Shown here piece after piece: positions 32,836 through 40,200 of a stretch of 64,000 nucleotides of DNA. The notes under the pieces are model-generated. The model made no database searches. It saw only the letters and a program-made list of their open reading frames with translations, and was not told where the DNA came from. A program made the position numbers and the translations under genes. The DNA is from Streptomyces tibetensis (GTDB lineage Bacteria > Actinomycetota > Actinomycetes > Streptomycetales > Streptomycetaceae): NCBI RefSeq assembly GCF_007655005.1, contig NZ_SZVW01000021.1:109276-173275 (forward strand), given 5' to 3'. Every line of letters begins with the position of its first letter. Within the stretch, counting starts at the first letter, position 1.

Positions 32836-33218
32836 AGGTAACACTCCTCCGACCTGAGGAAACGCTAAACCATGCCGCCTCGGTCGGCACGGGTTCCGGG
32901 TCAGCGCCGCATCGATCACCATGACCGCCCGCCCCGCCGAGTCCCCCGTACATCTCCGTGGGTCCCTTGGTGCCGCCGTCGTCCTGGCCACCCGGACACG
33001 TCCAAGAGTGGCAGACCGTCGATCGTCCGGAACGGGGCGCCGCCCGGACCGGTGCCGTGGCGGGCCACGCGCCCGGCCGCGGCGTCAGACGGGTGCGCCA
33101 TCAACGGGATGTCCCGCCCGTCGCCCACCCCCGGCGGTGCTTGTCTGCGGCCGGTCCGCCCGGGGCTTTCTGTCGGCCTCGTTGCGCATTCCGGAAGTCG
33201 CACGGCGGCCGAATGTCC

Positions 33219-33237
33219 GGTATCTCCGCAAGATACC
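33219..33237. promoter_or_regulatory. Inverted repeat GGTATCT-N5-AGATACC
   Basis: Perfect 7-base arms with a 5-base spacer, 14 bases upstream of site A. It could be an operator or part of the regulator footprint. No matching repeat is seen near site B. Confidence 0.45.
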
Positions 33238-33250
33238 CCTGGCTATTTGA

Positions 33251-33317
33251 TGCATGCAGCTACTGCCACCCGATCATGCTGGACCTGCCGAGTGGCCGGT
33301 CGGCAGTCTGAACGGGC
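33251..33317 (+). promoter_or_regulatory. Site A: bipartite operator/promoter element of the precursor operon
   Basis: TGCATGCAGCT, 10 bases, then GATCATGCTGG (33251-33282), then 17 bases, then TCGGCAGTCTGAACGGGC (33300-33317). The same three blocks recur at 38388-38455 before the GNAT gene, with the same 17-base gap. Each half contains CATGC in direct orientation, about two helical turns apart. I infer binding by the cluster LuxR-type regulator. Confidence 0.65.
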
Positions 33318-33414
33318 AACAGCAATTCCGGCAAAGACGTGCGGAGTTGAAAACACAACCACTCTGGTCGTTCATGTTCCGGGACGGCCCCTGCCATGGA
33401 AGAAGGTGCTGACG

Positions 33415-33495
33415 ATGGCCCTGCTCAAGACTGCCTCGTACGCGATTGCCCGCCGCACGAAGATGACCGCCCTGGCCGGCTTCTACAAGTACTGA
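33415..33495 (+). CDS. Candidate RiPP precursor peptide (26 aa, C-terminal AGFYKY)
   Basis: A 26-codon ORF with AGAAGG 8 bases before the ATG. Third positions are G/C in nearly every codon, unlike the competing frame at 33396-33614. The peptide has a hydrophobic start, a basic middle (AIARRTK) and an aromatic C-terminus ending ALAGFYKY. It contains no Cys, Ser/Thr cluster or Trp. Layouts with a tiny ORF ending in aromatic residues directly before a P450 gene are known for biarylitides, cittilins and tryptorubin-like atropopeptides. The Tyr-Lys-Tyr end would allow a Tyr-x-Tyr cross-link. An in-frame GTG at 33406 would add 3 residues. The product and core boundary are inferred. Confidence 0.7.
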   Translation: MALLKTASYAIARRTKMTALAGFYKY

Positions 33496-33531
33496 GCAAC
33501 TCCCCCTTATCTGCAGCCAGGGGAGCTCATT

Positions 33532-33572
33532 CCTGGGGCTGGGCAGAGCTTTCGCTTCTGTCCAGCCCCAGG
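33532..33572 (+). promoter_or_regulatory. Stable hairpin between precursor and P450 genes
   Basis: CCTGGGGCTGG (33532-33542) pairs perfectly with CCAGCCCCAGG (33562-33572), with the stem extended by CAGAGC and GCTTCTG (one bulge). It lies between the precursor stop (33495) and the P450 start (33611), where partial termination or mRNA protection would raise precursor over enzyme. Confidence 0.7.
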
Positions 33573-33610
33573 GGCACGACAAGCCGGACCGACTTACCCG
33601 AGGGGATCCG

Positions 33611-34993
33611 ATGAACCGACCTCCAGGCCCGCGTGGCGCGCGTCTTACCGGCAATGGACCGGCCTACGACGAGGACCGCCTCGGCTTCATGACCAGCATG
33701 TCCGAACGGTACGGAGCGATCTGGTCCTTCGACCACCACATCGTCGTCGTGTCCGACCCGGCCCTGGCGGGGGAGGTTCTCCTGCGCACCAACAAGGACT
33801 TCGGCGGAGAGGTGGACTTCCTCCACCGGAAGCAGAGAGAGGATGCGGCGACACTGCAGCAGTGGTCCTCTTCGCGTGCTGCCCGCATGCGCGGAATGCG
33901 CCCGTCCACAATGCAGGCCAAGATCCCCATGATCGGGGCGGAAATGCGAACCGCGATTCCGTCTTGGGCCTCCGGCAGTGACATCGAGATCGTCGCGGAA
34001 ATGCGTCGCCTTACCTCCCGGCTCGGCGCGATGATCTGCTTCACGCAGGACGCGCCGATAGCGGAGGGCTTGGAACAGGAACTGTTCGACGCCCTCCTTC
34101 CTGTCATCCGCAGCACGATCGCGCTGCCCTCCTGGCTGCCGTTGCCGCGTCACCGGCGCGTGGCACGCGCCAACCGGGCATTGGAGAACGGAATAGCCCG
34201 GGTGGTCGACGTCCGCCGCAAGGAGGGGCGGATCGAAGGGGATGACCTGCTCGGTGTGCTGATGAAACCGACAGGTCGGCACGGAGTGCTCTCCGACCGG
34301 ATCATCCGCGAGACGTTGGCGGCCACCCTGCTGGCCGCCCAGAGCGCGCCCTCCTCCGGGTTCGGCTGGATCATCCACGAGCTGATCAGGAACCCCGAGG
34401 CCCAAGAGCGCATCGCGAACGAGGCCGCCGCCGTGCTCCCGCCGTCGGACCCGATCACTCATGCCCACTACGAGCAGCTCGAGTACACCCGGCGAGCGGT
34501 CAAGGAGGCACTGCGCCTGTGGCCGCCGAACTGGATATACGCCCGCCACACCCTTCATGACACGGAGCTCGGCGGTTACACCCTGGCCCGCGGCACCAAG
34601 GTGATGATTCCCTCTTACGTCATCCAGCGCGACGCCCAGTGGTTCCCCGATCCGCTGTCCTTCGATCCGGATCGCTGGCTCTCCGATGGATCGGGTACCG
34701 CGGCTGTGCCCCATGCCTATCTGCCCTTCGGCGCGGGCCCCCTGGTGTGCATGGGACTGTCCTGGAGCTTGATCGAGATGACGCTGGGCACCGCGCTGCT
34801 GCTGCGCGACTTCCGCGTGGAGGCTGCTCCTGACACGACTGTGGTTCCCGATCCGGCCCGGGAGTTGACGCCCAGCGGGCTCGTGGTGCGCCTCACCGTG
34901 CCTGCCGCACCTGGGCACGTTGCCCGGACCGGAACGGCCCGGCAGGGCCCTGCGCCCTCGGGCTGCCCGATGTCGCTCGGCTCACCCGTATGA
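33611..34993 (+). CDS. Cytochrome P450, probable RiPP-modifying enzyme
   Basis: 460 residues with GAGGGG before the ATG. The heme loop is YLPFGAGPLVCMG (Cys380 ligand), the ExxR helix is KEALRLWP, and FDPDRW is present. In the I-helix, where most P450s have an acid-alcohol pair (A-G-x-D/E-T), this protein has LAAQSAPSS (about residues 241-249), so the usual proton-relay residues are replaced, as can happen in coupling rather than hydroxylating P450s. It is immediately downstream of the precursor ORF and overlaps the MFS gene (ATGA). I infer that it cross-links aromatic residues of the precursor. Confidence 0.8.
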   Translation: MNRPPGPRGARLTGNGPAYDEDRLGFMTSMSERYGAIWSFDHHIVVVSDPALAGEVLLRTNKDFGGEVDFLHRKQREDAATLQQWSSSRAARMRGMRPSTMQAKIPMIGAEMRTAIPSWASGSDIEIVAEMRRLTSRLGAMICFTQDAPIAEGLEQELFDALLPVIRSTIALPSWLPLPRHRRVARANRALENGIARVVDVRRKEGRIEGDDLLGVLMKPTGRHGVLSDRIIRETLAATLLAAQSAPSSGFGWIIHELIRNPEAQERIANEAAAVLPPSDPITHAHYEQLEYTRRAVKEALRLWPPNWIYARHTLHDTELGGYTLARGTKVMIPSYVIQRDAQWFPDPLSFDPDRWLSDGSGTAAVPHAYLPFGAGPLVCMGLSWSLIEMTLGTALLLRDFRVEAAPDTTVVPDPARELTPSGLVVRLTVPAAPGHVARTGTARQGPAPSGCPMSLGSPV

Positions 34994-36264
34994 GCGGGCC
35001 GATCACCTACAAGGACCTGCTCGGCAACCGTGAGTTCAACGGTCTGTTCGCAGCCCACACAGTGTCCATCCTCGGTGACGTTCTCACCAAGATCGCACTG
35101 TCGGTCCTGGTGTACGACCGCACCGGGTCCGCCCTGGCCGCCGCGCTCACGTACGCGCTCGGCTTCGTGCCCCAGGTGCTGACGGCTGCCCTGCTGTCCT
35201 CCGTGGTGGACCGGTTCCCGGCCCGCCGGGTGATGCTCATCGGCGATGCCGCGCGCATGGTGTGTGTGCTGCTGATGACCTTGCCCGGCACGTCGGTCGC
35301 TGTGCTGCTGTGCCTGGTGACGGCATCCGGGGCGCTGACTCCCGCATTCCGCGCGGCCCGCCAGACCATGCTCCCGGAGATCGTCGGCATGGAAGGTTAC
35401 GCCCTGGCCCGCTCGATGTTCTCGGGCACCATTCAGATCGGCCAGACTCTGGGCTTCGGCCTCGGCGGTCTCCTGCTGCTCCTGGTCACCCCGCGAGCCG
35501 CTCTGTACCTGGATGCGGCGACTTTCGCCTTCGCCATCGTGGTCGTGGTCCTGACGGTCCGCCCCAGGCCTGCTCCTTCCGCAGGACGTCAGGAGAGTAC
35601 GGGCATCATCCGTGCCACTGTGCAGGGCAACCGGATGATCCTCACCACGCCGCTGCTGAGGCGTCTGCTGCTCCTGCAATGGCTGCCCACAGCACTGATC
35701 GTCATGCCGGAAGGGCTCGCAGCCCCCTACGCCGAGCAGTTGGGGGGAGGACCCACCGCGGTGGGCCTTCTCCTGGCAGCCCCGGCCGTCGGCACCGCGC
35801 TGGGCGAGGCAGCAGTCGCCCGATTCCTCAGAGCTGAAAAGCGCGCCCGGAGCGTTCCCCCCCTGCTGCTCCTCGCAGCAGCCCCGCTCGTCTGCTTCGC
35901 CGTCGAACCCGCTCTGCCCTGGGCTCTCGCCCTGCTGCTGCTGAGCGGCGCGGGAACCGCCTACGCCCTCCCACTCGACCAGCTCTTCATCGAGAGCGTG
36001 CCTCCACATCTGCGCGGCCGCGCCATGACCCTCGCCGGCACCGGATCCATCACCACCCAGGGCACGGGACTGGCCATCGGCGGGCTCGTGGCCGAGTGGA
36101 TCTCCGCGCCGTGGGTGTTCGCCGCCGGGGGACTCACCGCGCTCGCAGCGGCGGCCGCGACCGGCAGGACCCGCCCGTGGGGGGCCGACCCGCACACCGT
36201 GATGCAGAAGGCCCCGGCCGACCAGACCGTCAAGGACCAACCACCACAGCACAGCGACAAGTGA
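34990..36264 (+). CDS. MFS exporter of the RiPP-like cluster
   Basis: 424 residues, 10-12 membrane spans, of the MFS group with N-terminus FNGLFAAHTVSILGDVLTKIALSVLVYDRTGSALAAA (motif before span 1) and FPARRVMLIGDAARM (loop 2-3 A-like motif). The second half starts at TTPLLRRLLLLQW. It ends in a short hydrophilic tail. It is coupled to the P450 gene by a 4-base overlap and is 10 bases before the oxygenase gene, so all are one operon. Likely role: export of the mature peptide or self-protection. Confidence 0.82.
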   Translation: MSGPITYKDLLGNREFNGLFAAHTVSILGDVLTKIALSVLVYDRTGSALAAALTYALGFVPQVLTAALLSSVVDRFPARRVMLIGDAARMVCVLLMTLPGTSVAVLLCLVTASGALTPAFRAARQTMLPEIVGMEGYALARSMFSGTIQIGQTLGFGLGGLLLLLVTPRAALYLDAATFAFAIVVVVLTVRPRPAPSAGRQESTGIIRATVQGNRMILTTPLLRRLLLLQWLPTALIVMPEGLAAPYAEQLGGGPTAVGLLLAAPAVGTALGEAAVARFLRAEKRARSVPPLLLLAAAPLVCFAVEPALPWALALLLLSGAGTAYALPLDQLFIESVPPHLRGRAMTLAGTGSITTQGTGLAIGGLVAEWISAPWVFAAGGLTALAAAAATGRTRPWGADPHTVMQKAPADQTVKDQPPQHSDK

Positions 36265-36274
36265 GGAACCCAGA

Positions 36275-37297
36275 ATGCCCGTGTCTTCCGAGCCCCTGAC
36301 CTCTGTGGACAACGCCACATGGGCGCATCTGCCGCCCGCCGCACCGCTGGACCTCAGCGTCGACGCCGTGCGGCTCGCCGCAGAGGTCGCCGCCCTGTCG
36401 GATCTCACATGGCGCCCCAACCGTCCGGTGAGCCAGAAGGGCCTGGGTGCCGAGGACACCTTCGACTGGAAGATCATCCCACTGCGCGGCCCCAGCGGCA
36501 GCCTGGCGCGCACCGACCCAGGCGGCGCGGGCTTGGAGGACCACCTCGACACCGAGGCCCTGGCCCGCAGCCCCTACCACGCTGAGGTGCTGGGCAGGAT
36601 CCCCGCTCCACTGCACAGCGTCCGTCTCATGGCACTCGGGCCGGGAGCCGAAACCCATGAGCACCGGGACGGCCGCACCAATTTTCCGTGGGGCTCCCTC
36701 CGGCTGCACATCCCGATCGTGACCCAGCCCGGAGCGCAACTCGTCGTGGGCGGCGAGACCTACCACTGGAACGCCGGGCAACTGTGGTACGCGGACTTCG
36801 ACCGCCTGCACATCGCCCGCAATCGCAGCGCCCGGCGACGTATCCATCTGGTCGTCGACTGCGTTCCCACCCCGGAACTGATGGGTCTGTTCCCGGCCGA
36901 CTTCCGCGCCGAACTGCCCTGGACCGATGTCCTGTTCGCCCGGAGCGAGGTGCCACTCCAGCCATTCGAGACGGACGGCCTGGCCTGCGAGCTCGATGTG
37001 CCCGCCACCTTTTTGGACTGGTCCGACGACTCCGGCGCCGACCCGACCGACAGCCTCCCCGGCACGATCGAGCTGATCGACGGGCGCCCGGTCCTCTGCA
37101 TCGCCGGCGAACCGCGCTTCGGACTCGTCCACATCGGCAACGCGGAATTCCGGTTGCAAGGCTGGACCGACGAACGCACCCTCCTCCTCGACCTCGAACG
37201 GCCCGATCCCACCGCACGGTTCAGGGTCCGCTGCGGCAGGTCGCTCACCGAGTACGTCGTCCGTGACGTCCGCACGGTCGAGCGCATCGGGCTCTGA
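36275..37297 (+). CDS. Aspartyl/asparaginyl beta-hydroxylase-like 2-oxoglutarate oxygenase
   Basis: 340 residues with GAGGAA before the ATG. The central double-stranded beta-helix domain has LMALGPGAETHEHRDGRTNF (metal ligands, His130-x-Asp132), LRLHIPIVTQPGAQLVVGGETYHWNAGQLWYADFDRLHIARN (distal His179) and RRRIHLVVDCV (Arg for 2-oxoglutarate). This is the AspH/PF05118 pattern, which hydroxylates the beta-carbon of Asp/Asn in peptides. The remaining 140 C-terminal residues are unassigned. In this operon it would be a second tailoring step on the peptide, although the precursor has no Asp or Asn, so another residue would have to be the target. Confidence 0.75.
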   Translation: MPVSSEPLTSVDNATWAHLPPAAPLDLSVDAVRLAAEVAALSDLTWRPNRPVSQKGLGAEDTFDWKIIPLRGPSGSLARTDPGGAGLEDHLDTEALARSPYHAEVLGRIPAPLHSVRLMALGPGAETHEHRDGRTNFPWGSLRLHIPIVTQPGAQLVVGGETYHWNAGQLWYADFDRLHIARNRSARRRIHLVVDCVPTPELMGLFPADFRAELPWTDVLFARSEVPLQPFETDGLACELDVPATFLDWSDDSGADPTDSLPGTIELIDGRPVLCIAGEPRFGLVHIGNAEFRLQGWTDERTLLLDLERPDPTARFRVRCGRSLTEYVVRDVRTVERIGL

Positions 37298-37300
37298 CAG

Positions 37301-38365
37301 TCATGATCGATCGGTGCAGGCGGCATCTACCACGCTGTCGATGTGACCAGACCCCGGCTTGCCGGCATCGCCCAGCCGCGCGCGGATGAGGTAACCGAGT
37401 TGGAATCGGCTCTCGGCGCGGAAGCTCTCCATGATTTCCCTGATGTGCTTCCGGCAGGTTCGCAGGGACATGTTCAACCGGCGGGCTATGACTTCGTCCT
37501 TGAGACCCTCGGTCAGCAACCGCACAATTGCCTGCTTGGCCTCGGTGCTGATGGTGGGCGTGCCGAAATGACCTGGATTGAGCGGGGTGGCCAGTACCCA
37601 GGAGTGCTCGAAGACCGAGCAGAAGTAACCGACCGTGAACGGGTCACGAATGATGACCGCGCCATCCTGCGCATTGTGGTAAGAGATGAACGCGATCTCC
37701 TCGTCGATCACAGTCATCCTGCCGAAGAGCTCGGGCAGGGTTCGGACTTGGGCTCCGGTCGAGGCGAGCTGCTTGACGTACTCCTGTGTCGTGGTGTCGT
37801 GGCGAGCTGTGTGTTGGTAGAGGGTGCGCATCCGAACGCCGCGCCCGAGGAGGGCCAGGTCGCGATCGCTCGCAGGTTCCACCGGGCCCGCGGGGTGCTC
37901 CCGGCTTGGTTGGCAGGTGAGCACCTCCGACCGGCACCGTGCGATCGCGTCGTCGAGCCGTTCGGCAAAAGTCCTGGTGTCGTGGACCTCTTCGATCGGA
38001 GTGTGGTGCCGCCGGGTTTGCCGAGTCTCGGCGTACAGAGGACCAAGCGCGTTGAATTCCCCTCGCAGCTCTTCAGCCCGTGCCAACTGGCTGCGAAGTG
38101 CCGTCTCGATGGGGGCGAGCAACGTCGCCGCCGCTGTCTCGGGAGCGACGGATACGAGCCGAGTCTCCGCTGCGGGCCCTTGCAGGCGCCGAAGCAGATG
38201 CCGGGCGGTGAGCACGGAGGCCGCGTGTTGCACGGCCTCCGCGGTCAGCCCCAGATCCTGAGCCGCTGTTTCGACGGTCAAATGGCCGTGTTGCGTGATC
38301 CAGCGGAAGACGCCGATTTCGACGTCACTCAGCCGGCCCATGCCTGCTATGGAGCTGTTCTCCAC
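37301..38365 (-). CDS. LuxR-type regulator (TrmB-like N-terminus, C-terminal HTH)
   Basis: 354 residues from GTG at 38365, preceded by AGGGGG 7 bases upstream. A longer ATG form from 38392 would overlap operator site B. The N-terminus is a TrmB/IclR-like winged helix (VEIGVFRWITQHGHLTVETAAQDLGLTAEAV). A middle domain (ARCRSEVLTCQPSREHP to SVFEHSWVLATPL) resembles the phospholipase-D-like part of TrmB-type proteins, and the C-terminus has a LuxR HTH (LLTEGLKDEVIARRLNMSLRTCRKHIREIME). There is no receiver domain, so a ligand or protein signal is likely. It converges on the oxygenase gene with a 3-base gap and is divergent from the GNAT gene. Probably the cluster activator. Confidence 0.82.
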   Translation of the reverse strand: MENSSIAGMGRLSDVEIGVFRWITQHGHLTVETAAQDLGLTAEAVQHAASVLTARHLLRRLQGPAAETRLVSVAPETAAATLLAPIETALRSQLARAEELRGEFNALGPLYAETRQTRRHHTPIEEVHDTRTFAERLDDAIARCRSEVLTCQPSREHPAGPVEPASDRDLALLGRGVRMRTLYQHTARHDTTTQEYVKQLASTGAQVRTLPELFGRMTVIDEEIAFISYHNAQDGAVIIRDPFTVGYFCSVFEHSWVLATPLNPGHFGTPTISTEAKQAIVRLLTEGLKDEVIARRLNMSLRTCRKHIREIMESFRAESRFQLGYLIRARLGDAGKPGSGHIDSVVDAACTDRS

Positions 38366-38387
38366 GGTTTGCCCCCTGGACAGATGC

Positions 38388-38455
38388 TGCATGCAGCTTA
38401 GTGCCGGGTGATCATGCTGGTCTGGGAATGGAACACCTCGGCAAGCTGAAAGGCC
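38388..38455 (+). promoter_or_regulatory. Site B: bipartite operator/promoter element between regulator and GNAT
   Basis: TGCATGCAGCT, 11 bases, then GATCATGCTGG (38388-38420), then 17 bases, then TCGGCAAGCTGAAAGGCC (38438-38455). It is the same as site A and in the same orientation toward the downstream gene, here the GNAT at 38518. It is also 23 bases upstream of the regulator start on the other strand, so it can serve both. Confidence 0.65.
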
Positions 38456-38517
38456 CGAGAGGAACGGTATAAGTCGCCGACCGCAAACGCCTCATCCTGA
38501 CGCGGAGCCGAGGAAGT

Positions 38518-39081
38518 ATGAGTGTGATCACTGAGGGTGTACAGATGAGGGCGGCCGTTCTGGACGATGCCGGAGCACTCGCCGGGACGCTGCTGCGGAA
38601 CCGGACCTGCATGCGCCCCTGGGAACCCGACCGGCATGCGGAGTTCTTCACCGCAGGTGGCCAACGGGCCCGGTTGAGAGACCAGCTCGCGCAGCGGGAA
38701 GCGGGGCAGGCCATGCTGTGGGTGCTCGTCGAGACGGACGGTGGGCGGCTCGTTGGCGCCGTCTCCCTGTCCAGGATCACCCTCGGCCCGCTGTGCAGTG
38801 CGAGCGTCGGCTACTGGGTCGACGGGGAGCGGGCCGGGCGCGGCATCGCCACTGCCGCCGTCGAGGCGGCGTGCCTGGCCGCGCGCGAGGAGTTCGCACT
38901 GCACAGGGTCGAAGCGGGGACGATGGTGGACAACACGGCCTCGCAGCGGGTTCTGGCCAAGGCCGGGTTCGAGCAGTACGGCTTCGCGCCGAAGTATCTG
39001 CACGCCAACGGCGCGTGGCGGGATCACCTGCTCTTCCAGCGAATCCTGCACGACGAAGGACCACGGGGGCAGGGCCTGTAA
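38518..39081 (+). CDS. RimJ/RimL-type GNAT acetyltransferase, probable cluster member
   Basis: 187 residues with GAGGAAG before the ATG. RimJ/L-like signatures are MRPWEPDRHAEFF, ASVGYWVDGERAGRGIATAAVEAACLAARE (acetyl-CoA motif) and VDNTASQRVLAKAGFEQYG. RimJ-type enzymes acetylate N-terminal amino groups, and others in the group acetylate antibiotics. Its promoter shares the bipartite element of the precursor promoter, so it is probably co-regulated. It may cap the N-terminus or Lys of the peptide, or give self-resistance (inference). Confidence 0.82.
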   Translation: MSVITEGVQMRAAVLDDAGALAGTLLRNRTCMRPWEPDRHAEFFTAGGQRARLRDQLAQREAGQAMLWVLVETDGGRLVGAVSLSRITLGPLCSASVGYWVDGERAGRGIATAAVEAACLAAREEFALHRVEAGTMVDNTASQRVLAKAGFEQYGFAPKYLHANGAWRDHLLFQRILHDEGPRGQGL

Positions 39082-39402
39082 CGGTTCCGCGCTCCCGGGT
39101 GGAGTCCCGCGCAGTCGTCCCGGCGTCACCGTGTCGGCGCCGGCCCCTTCCCTCTGTACGACGGTCTGCGCCTCTCGCCGCGCGGCACGGCCACCTCCGC
39201 GAGGCATGCCGCCCCGGGGGACCAGGTCGGGCCACGGTGACCTGCGCAGTCGCTGTCGGGAACGATCCCTCTCAGGTCGGCGTCTCAGCAACCGTCCGCA
39301 CAGACGTGCCACACTGCCAGGCCCACCCGTCACCCGGCCACCACCCCGCGACGACGGCGCTGCGCGCCGCACCCGATCGACCACAGGGAGCCAACGCCAC
39401 AC
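39082..39402. other. Intergenic region, nothing recognised
   Basis: These 321 bases lie between the GNAT and the M50-like peptidase gene. They presumably hold the peptidase promoter. No ORF with coding bias, no strong hairpin and no shared motif was seen. Confidence 0.5.
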
Positions 39403-40125
39403 ATGGACGTCACCGCAACCGCCTCGCTCGCCTCCCTCTGGGACGAGGTCTCCGGTACGCAGCCCGACCCCGATCTGTGGGTGGTGATCGCGACCCTGGG
39501 CGCCGCGCTCGCCGTGGTGGTTCCGCACGGCCTGTGGCGCATCTCCCGCAACGCCATCACCATCGCCCACGAGGGTGGTCACGGGCTTGTGGCCTTGCTC
39601 ACCGGCCGGACCCTCACCGGCATACGCCTGCACTCGGACACCAGCGGCCTGACCGTCAGCCGGGGCAAGCCGCACGGCATCGGCATGATCCTCACCGCGG
39701 CCGCCGGCTACACCGCCCCGCCCCTGCTGGGCCTCGGCGGCGCGGCCCTGCTCGGCGCCGGCCGCATCACGCTCCTGCTGTGGCTGGCGACGGCCCTGCT
39801 GCTCGCCATGCTCGTGATGATCCGCAACGCCTACGGCGCCCTGACCATGCTCGTCACCGGCGGCCTGTTCGTGCTGGTGTCGTGGCTGGCCGGACCCCAG
39901 GTCCAGGCTGCGTTCGCGTACGCGGTGGTGTGGTTCCTGCTGATCGGCGGAGTCCGGCCGGCCTTCGAGCTCCAGGCGAAGCGGGCCCGGGGCGGTGCCG
40001 GGGACTCGGACGCGGACCAGCTGTCGCGGCTGACGCACGTACCGGCGGGGCTGTGGTTCTTCCTGTTCCACGCGGTGTCTCTGTGCTCGCTGATCGGCGG
40101 GGGCCGCTGGCTGCTGGAGTTGTGA
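39403..40125 (+). CDS. M50-family membrane peptidase-like protein
   Basis: 240 residues with about six membrane spans. The zincin motif HEGGH (AHEGGHGLVALLTGRTLTGI) lies in the second hydrophobic region, typical of the actinobacterial M50B-like group. These are intramembrane metalloproteases by homology; the substrate is unknown. It precedes aroA, separated by repeats at 40151-40273. Confidence 0.82.
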   Translation: MDVTATASLASLWDEVSGTQPDPDLWVVIATLGAALAVVVPHGLWRISRNAITIAHEGGHGLVALLTGRTLTGIRLHSDTSGLTVSRGKPHGIGMILTAAAGYTAPPLLGLGGAALLGAGRITLLLWLATALLLAMLVMIRNAYGALTMLVTGGLFVLVSWLAGPQVQAAFAYAVVWFLLIGGVRPAFELQAKRARGGAGDSDADQLSRLTHVPAGLWFFLFHAVSLCSLIGGGRWLLEL

Positions 40126-40150
40126 CGCGCCCCGAGGGGGCGGCATGACA

Positions 40151-40198
40151 CAGGGGCGCGGGGCTGTGCCGACATGCGGCTCCGCCGCGCGGGCGCGA
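40151..40198. repeat. Intergenic repeat cluster upstream of aroA
   Basis: CAGGGGCGCGGGG at 40151-40163 matches copies at 17023 and 61303, and 40178-40198 matches 26161-26181 exactly. Confidence 0.65.
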
Positions 40199-40200
40199 GG

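Larger units (their letters stand above)
32836..33414. other. Intergenic region containing the promoter of the RiPP-like operon
   Basis: No convincing gene is seen in these 579 bases. They contain the SRAP promoter (minus), a perfect 7-base inverted repeat (33219-33237) and the bipartite site A (33251-33282) shared with the GNAT promoter, plus the conserved extension at 33300-33317. The third-position GC signal of the flanking core genes is absent here. Confidence 0.6.

Noticed and set aside
32916..33203. 95-codon minus-strand ORF upstream of the SRAP gene
   Set aside because: Arg/Gly/Pro-rich composition with no motif; typical of random frames in GC-rich DNA.
33396..33614. 72-codon ORF overlapping the precursor and ending in ATGA with the P450
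   Set aside because: The coupling geometry is attractive, but its third positions lack the G/C bias that the overlapping 26-codon frame shows almost perfectly, so it is taken as a shadow.
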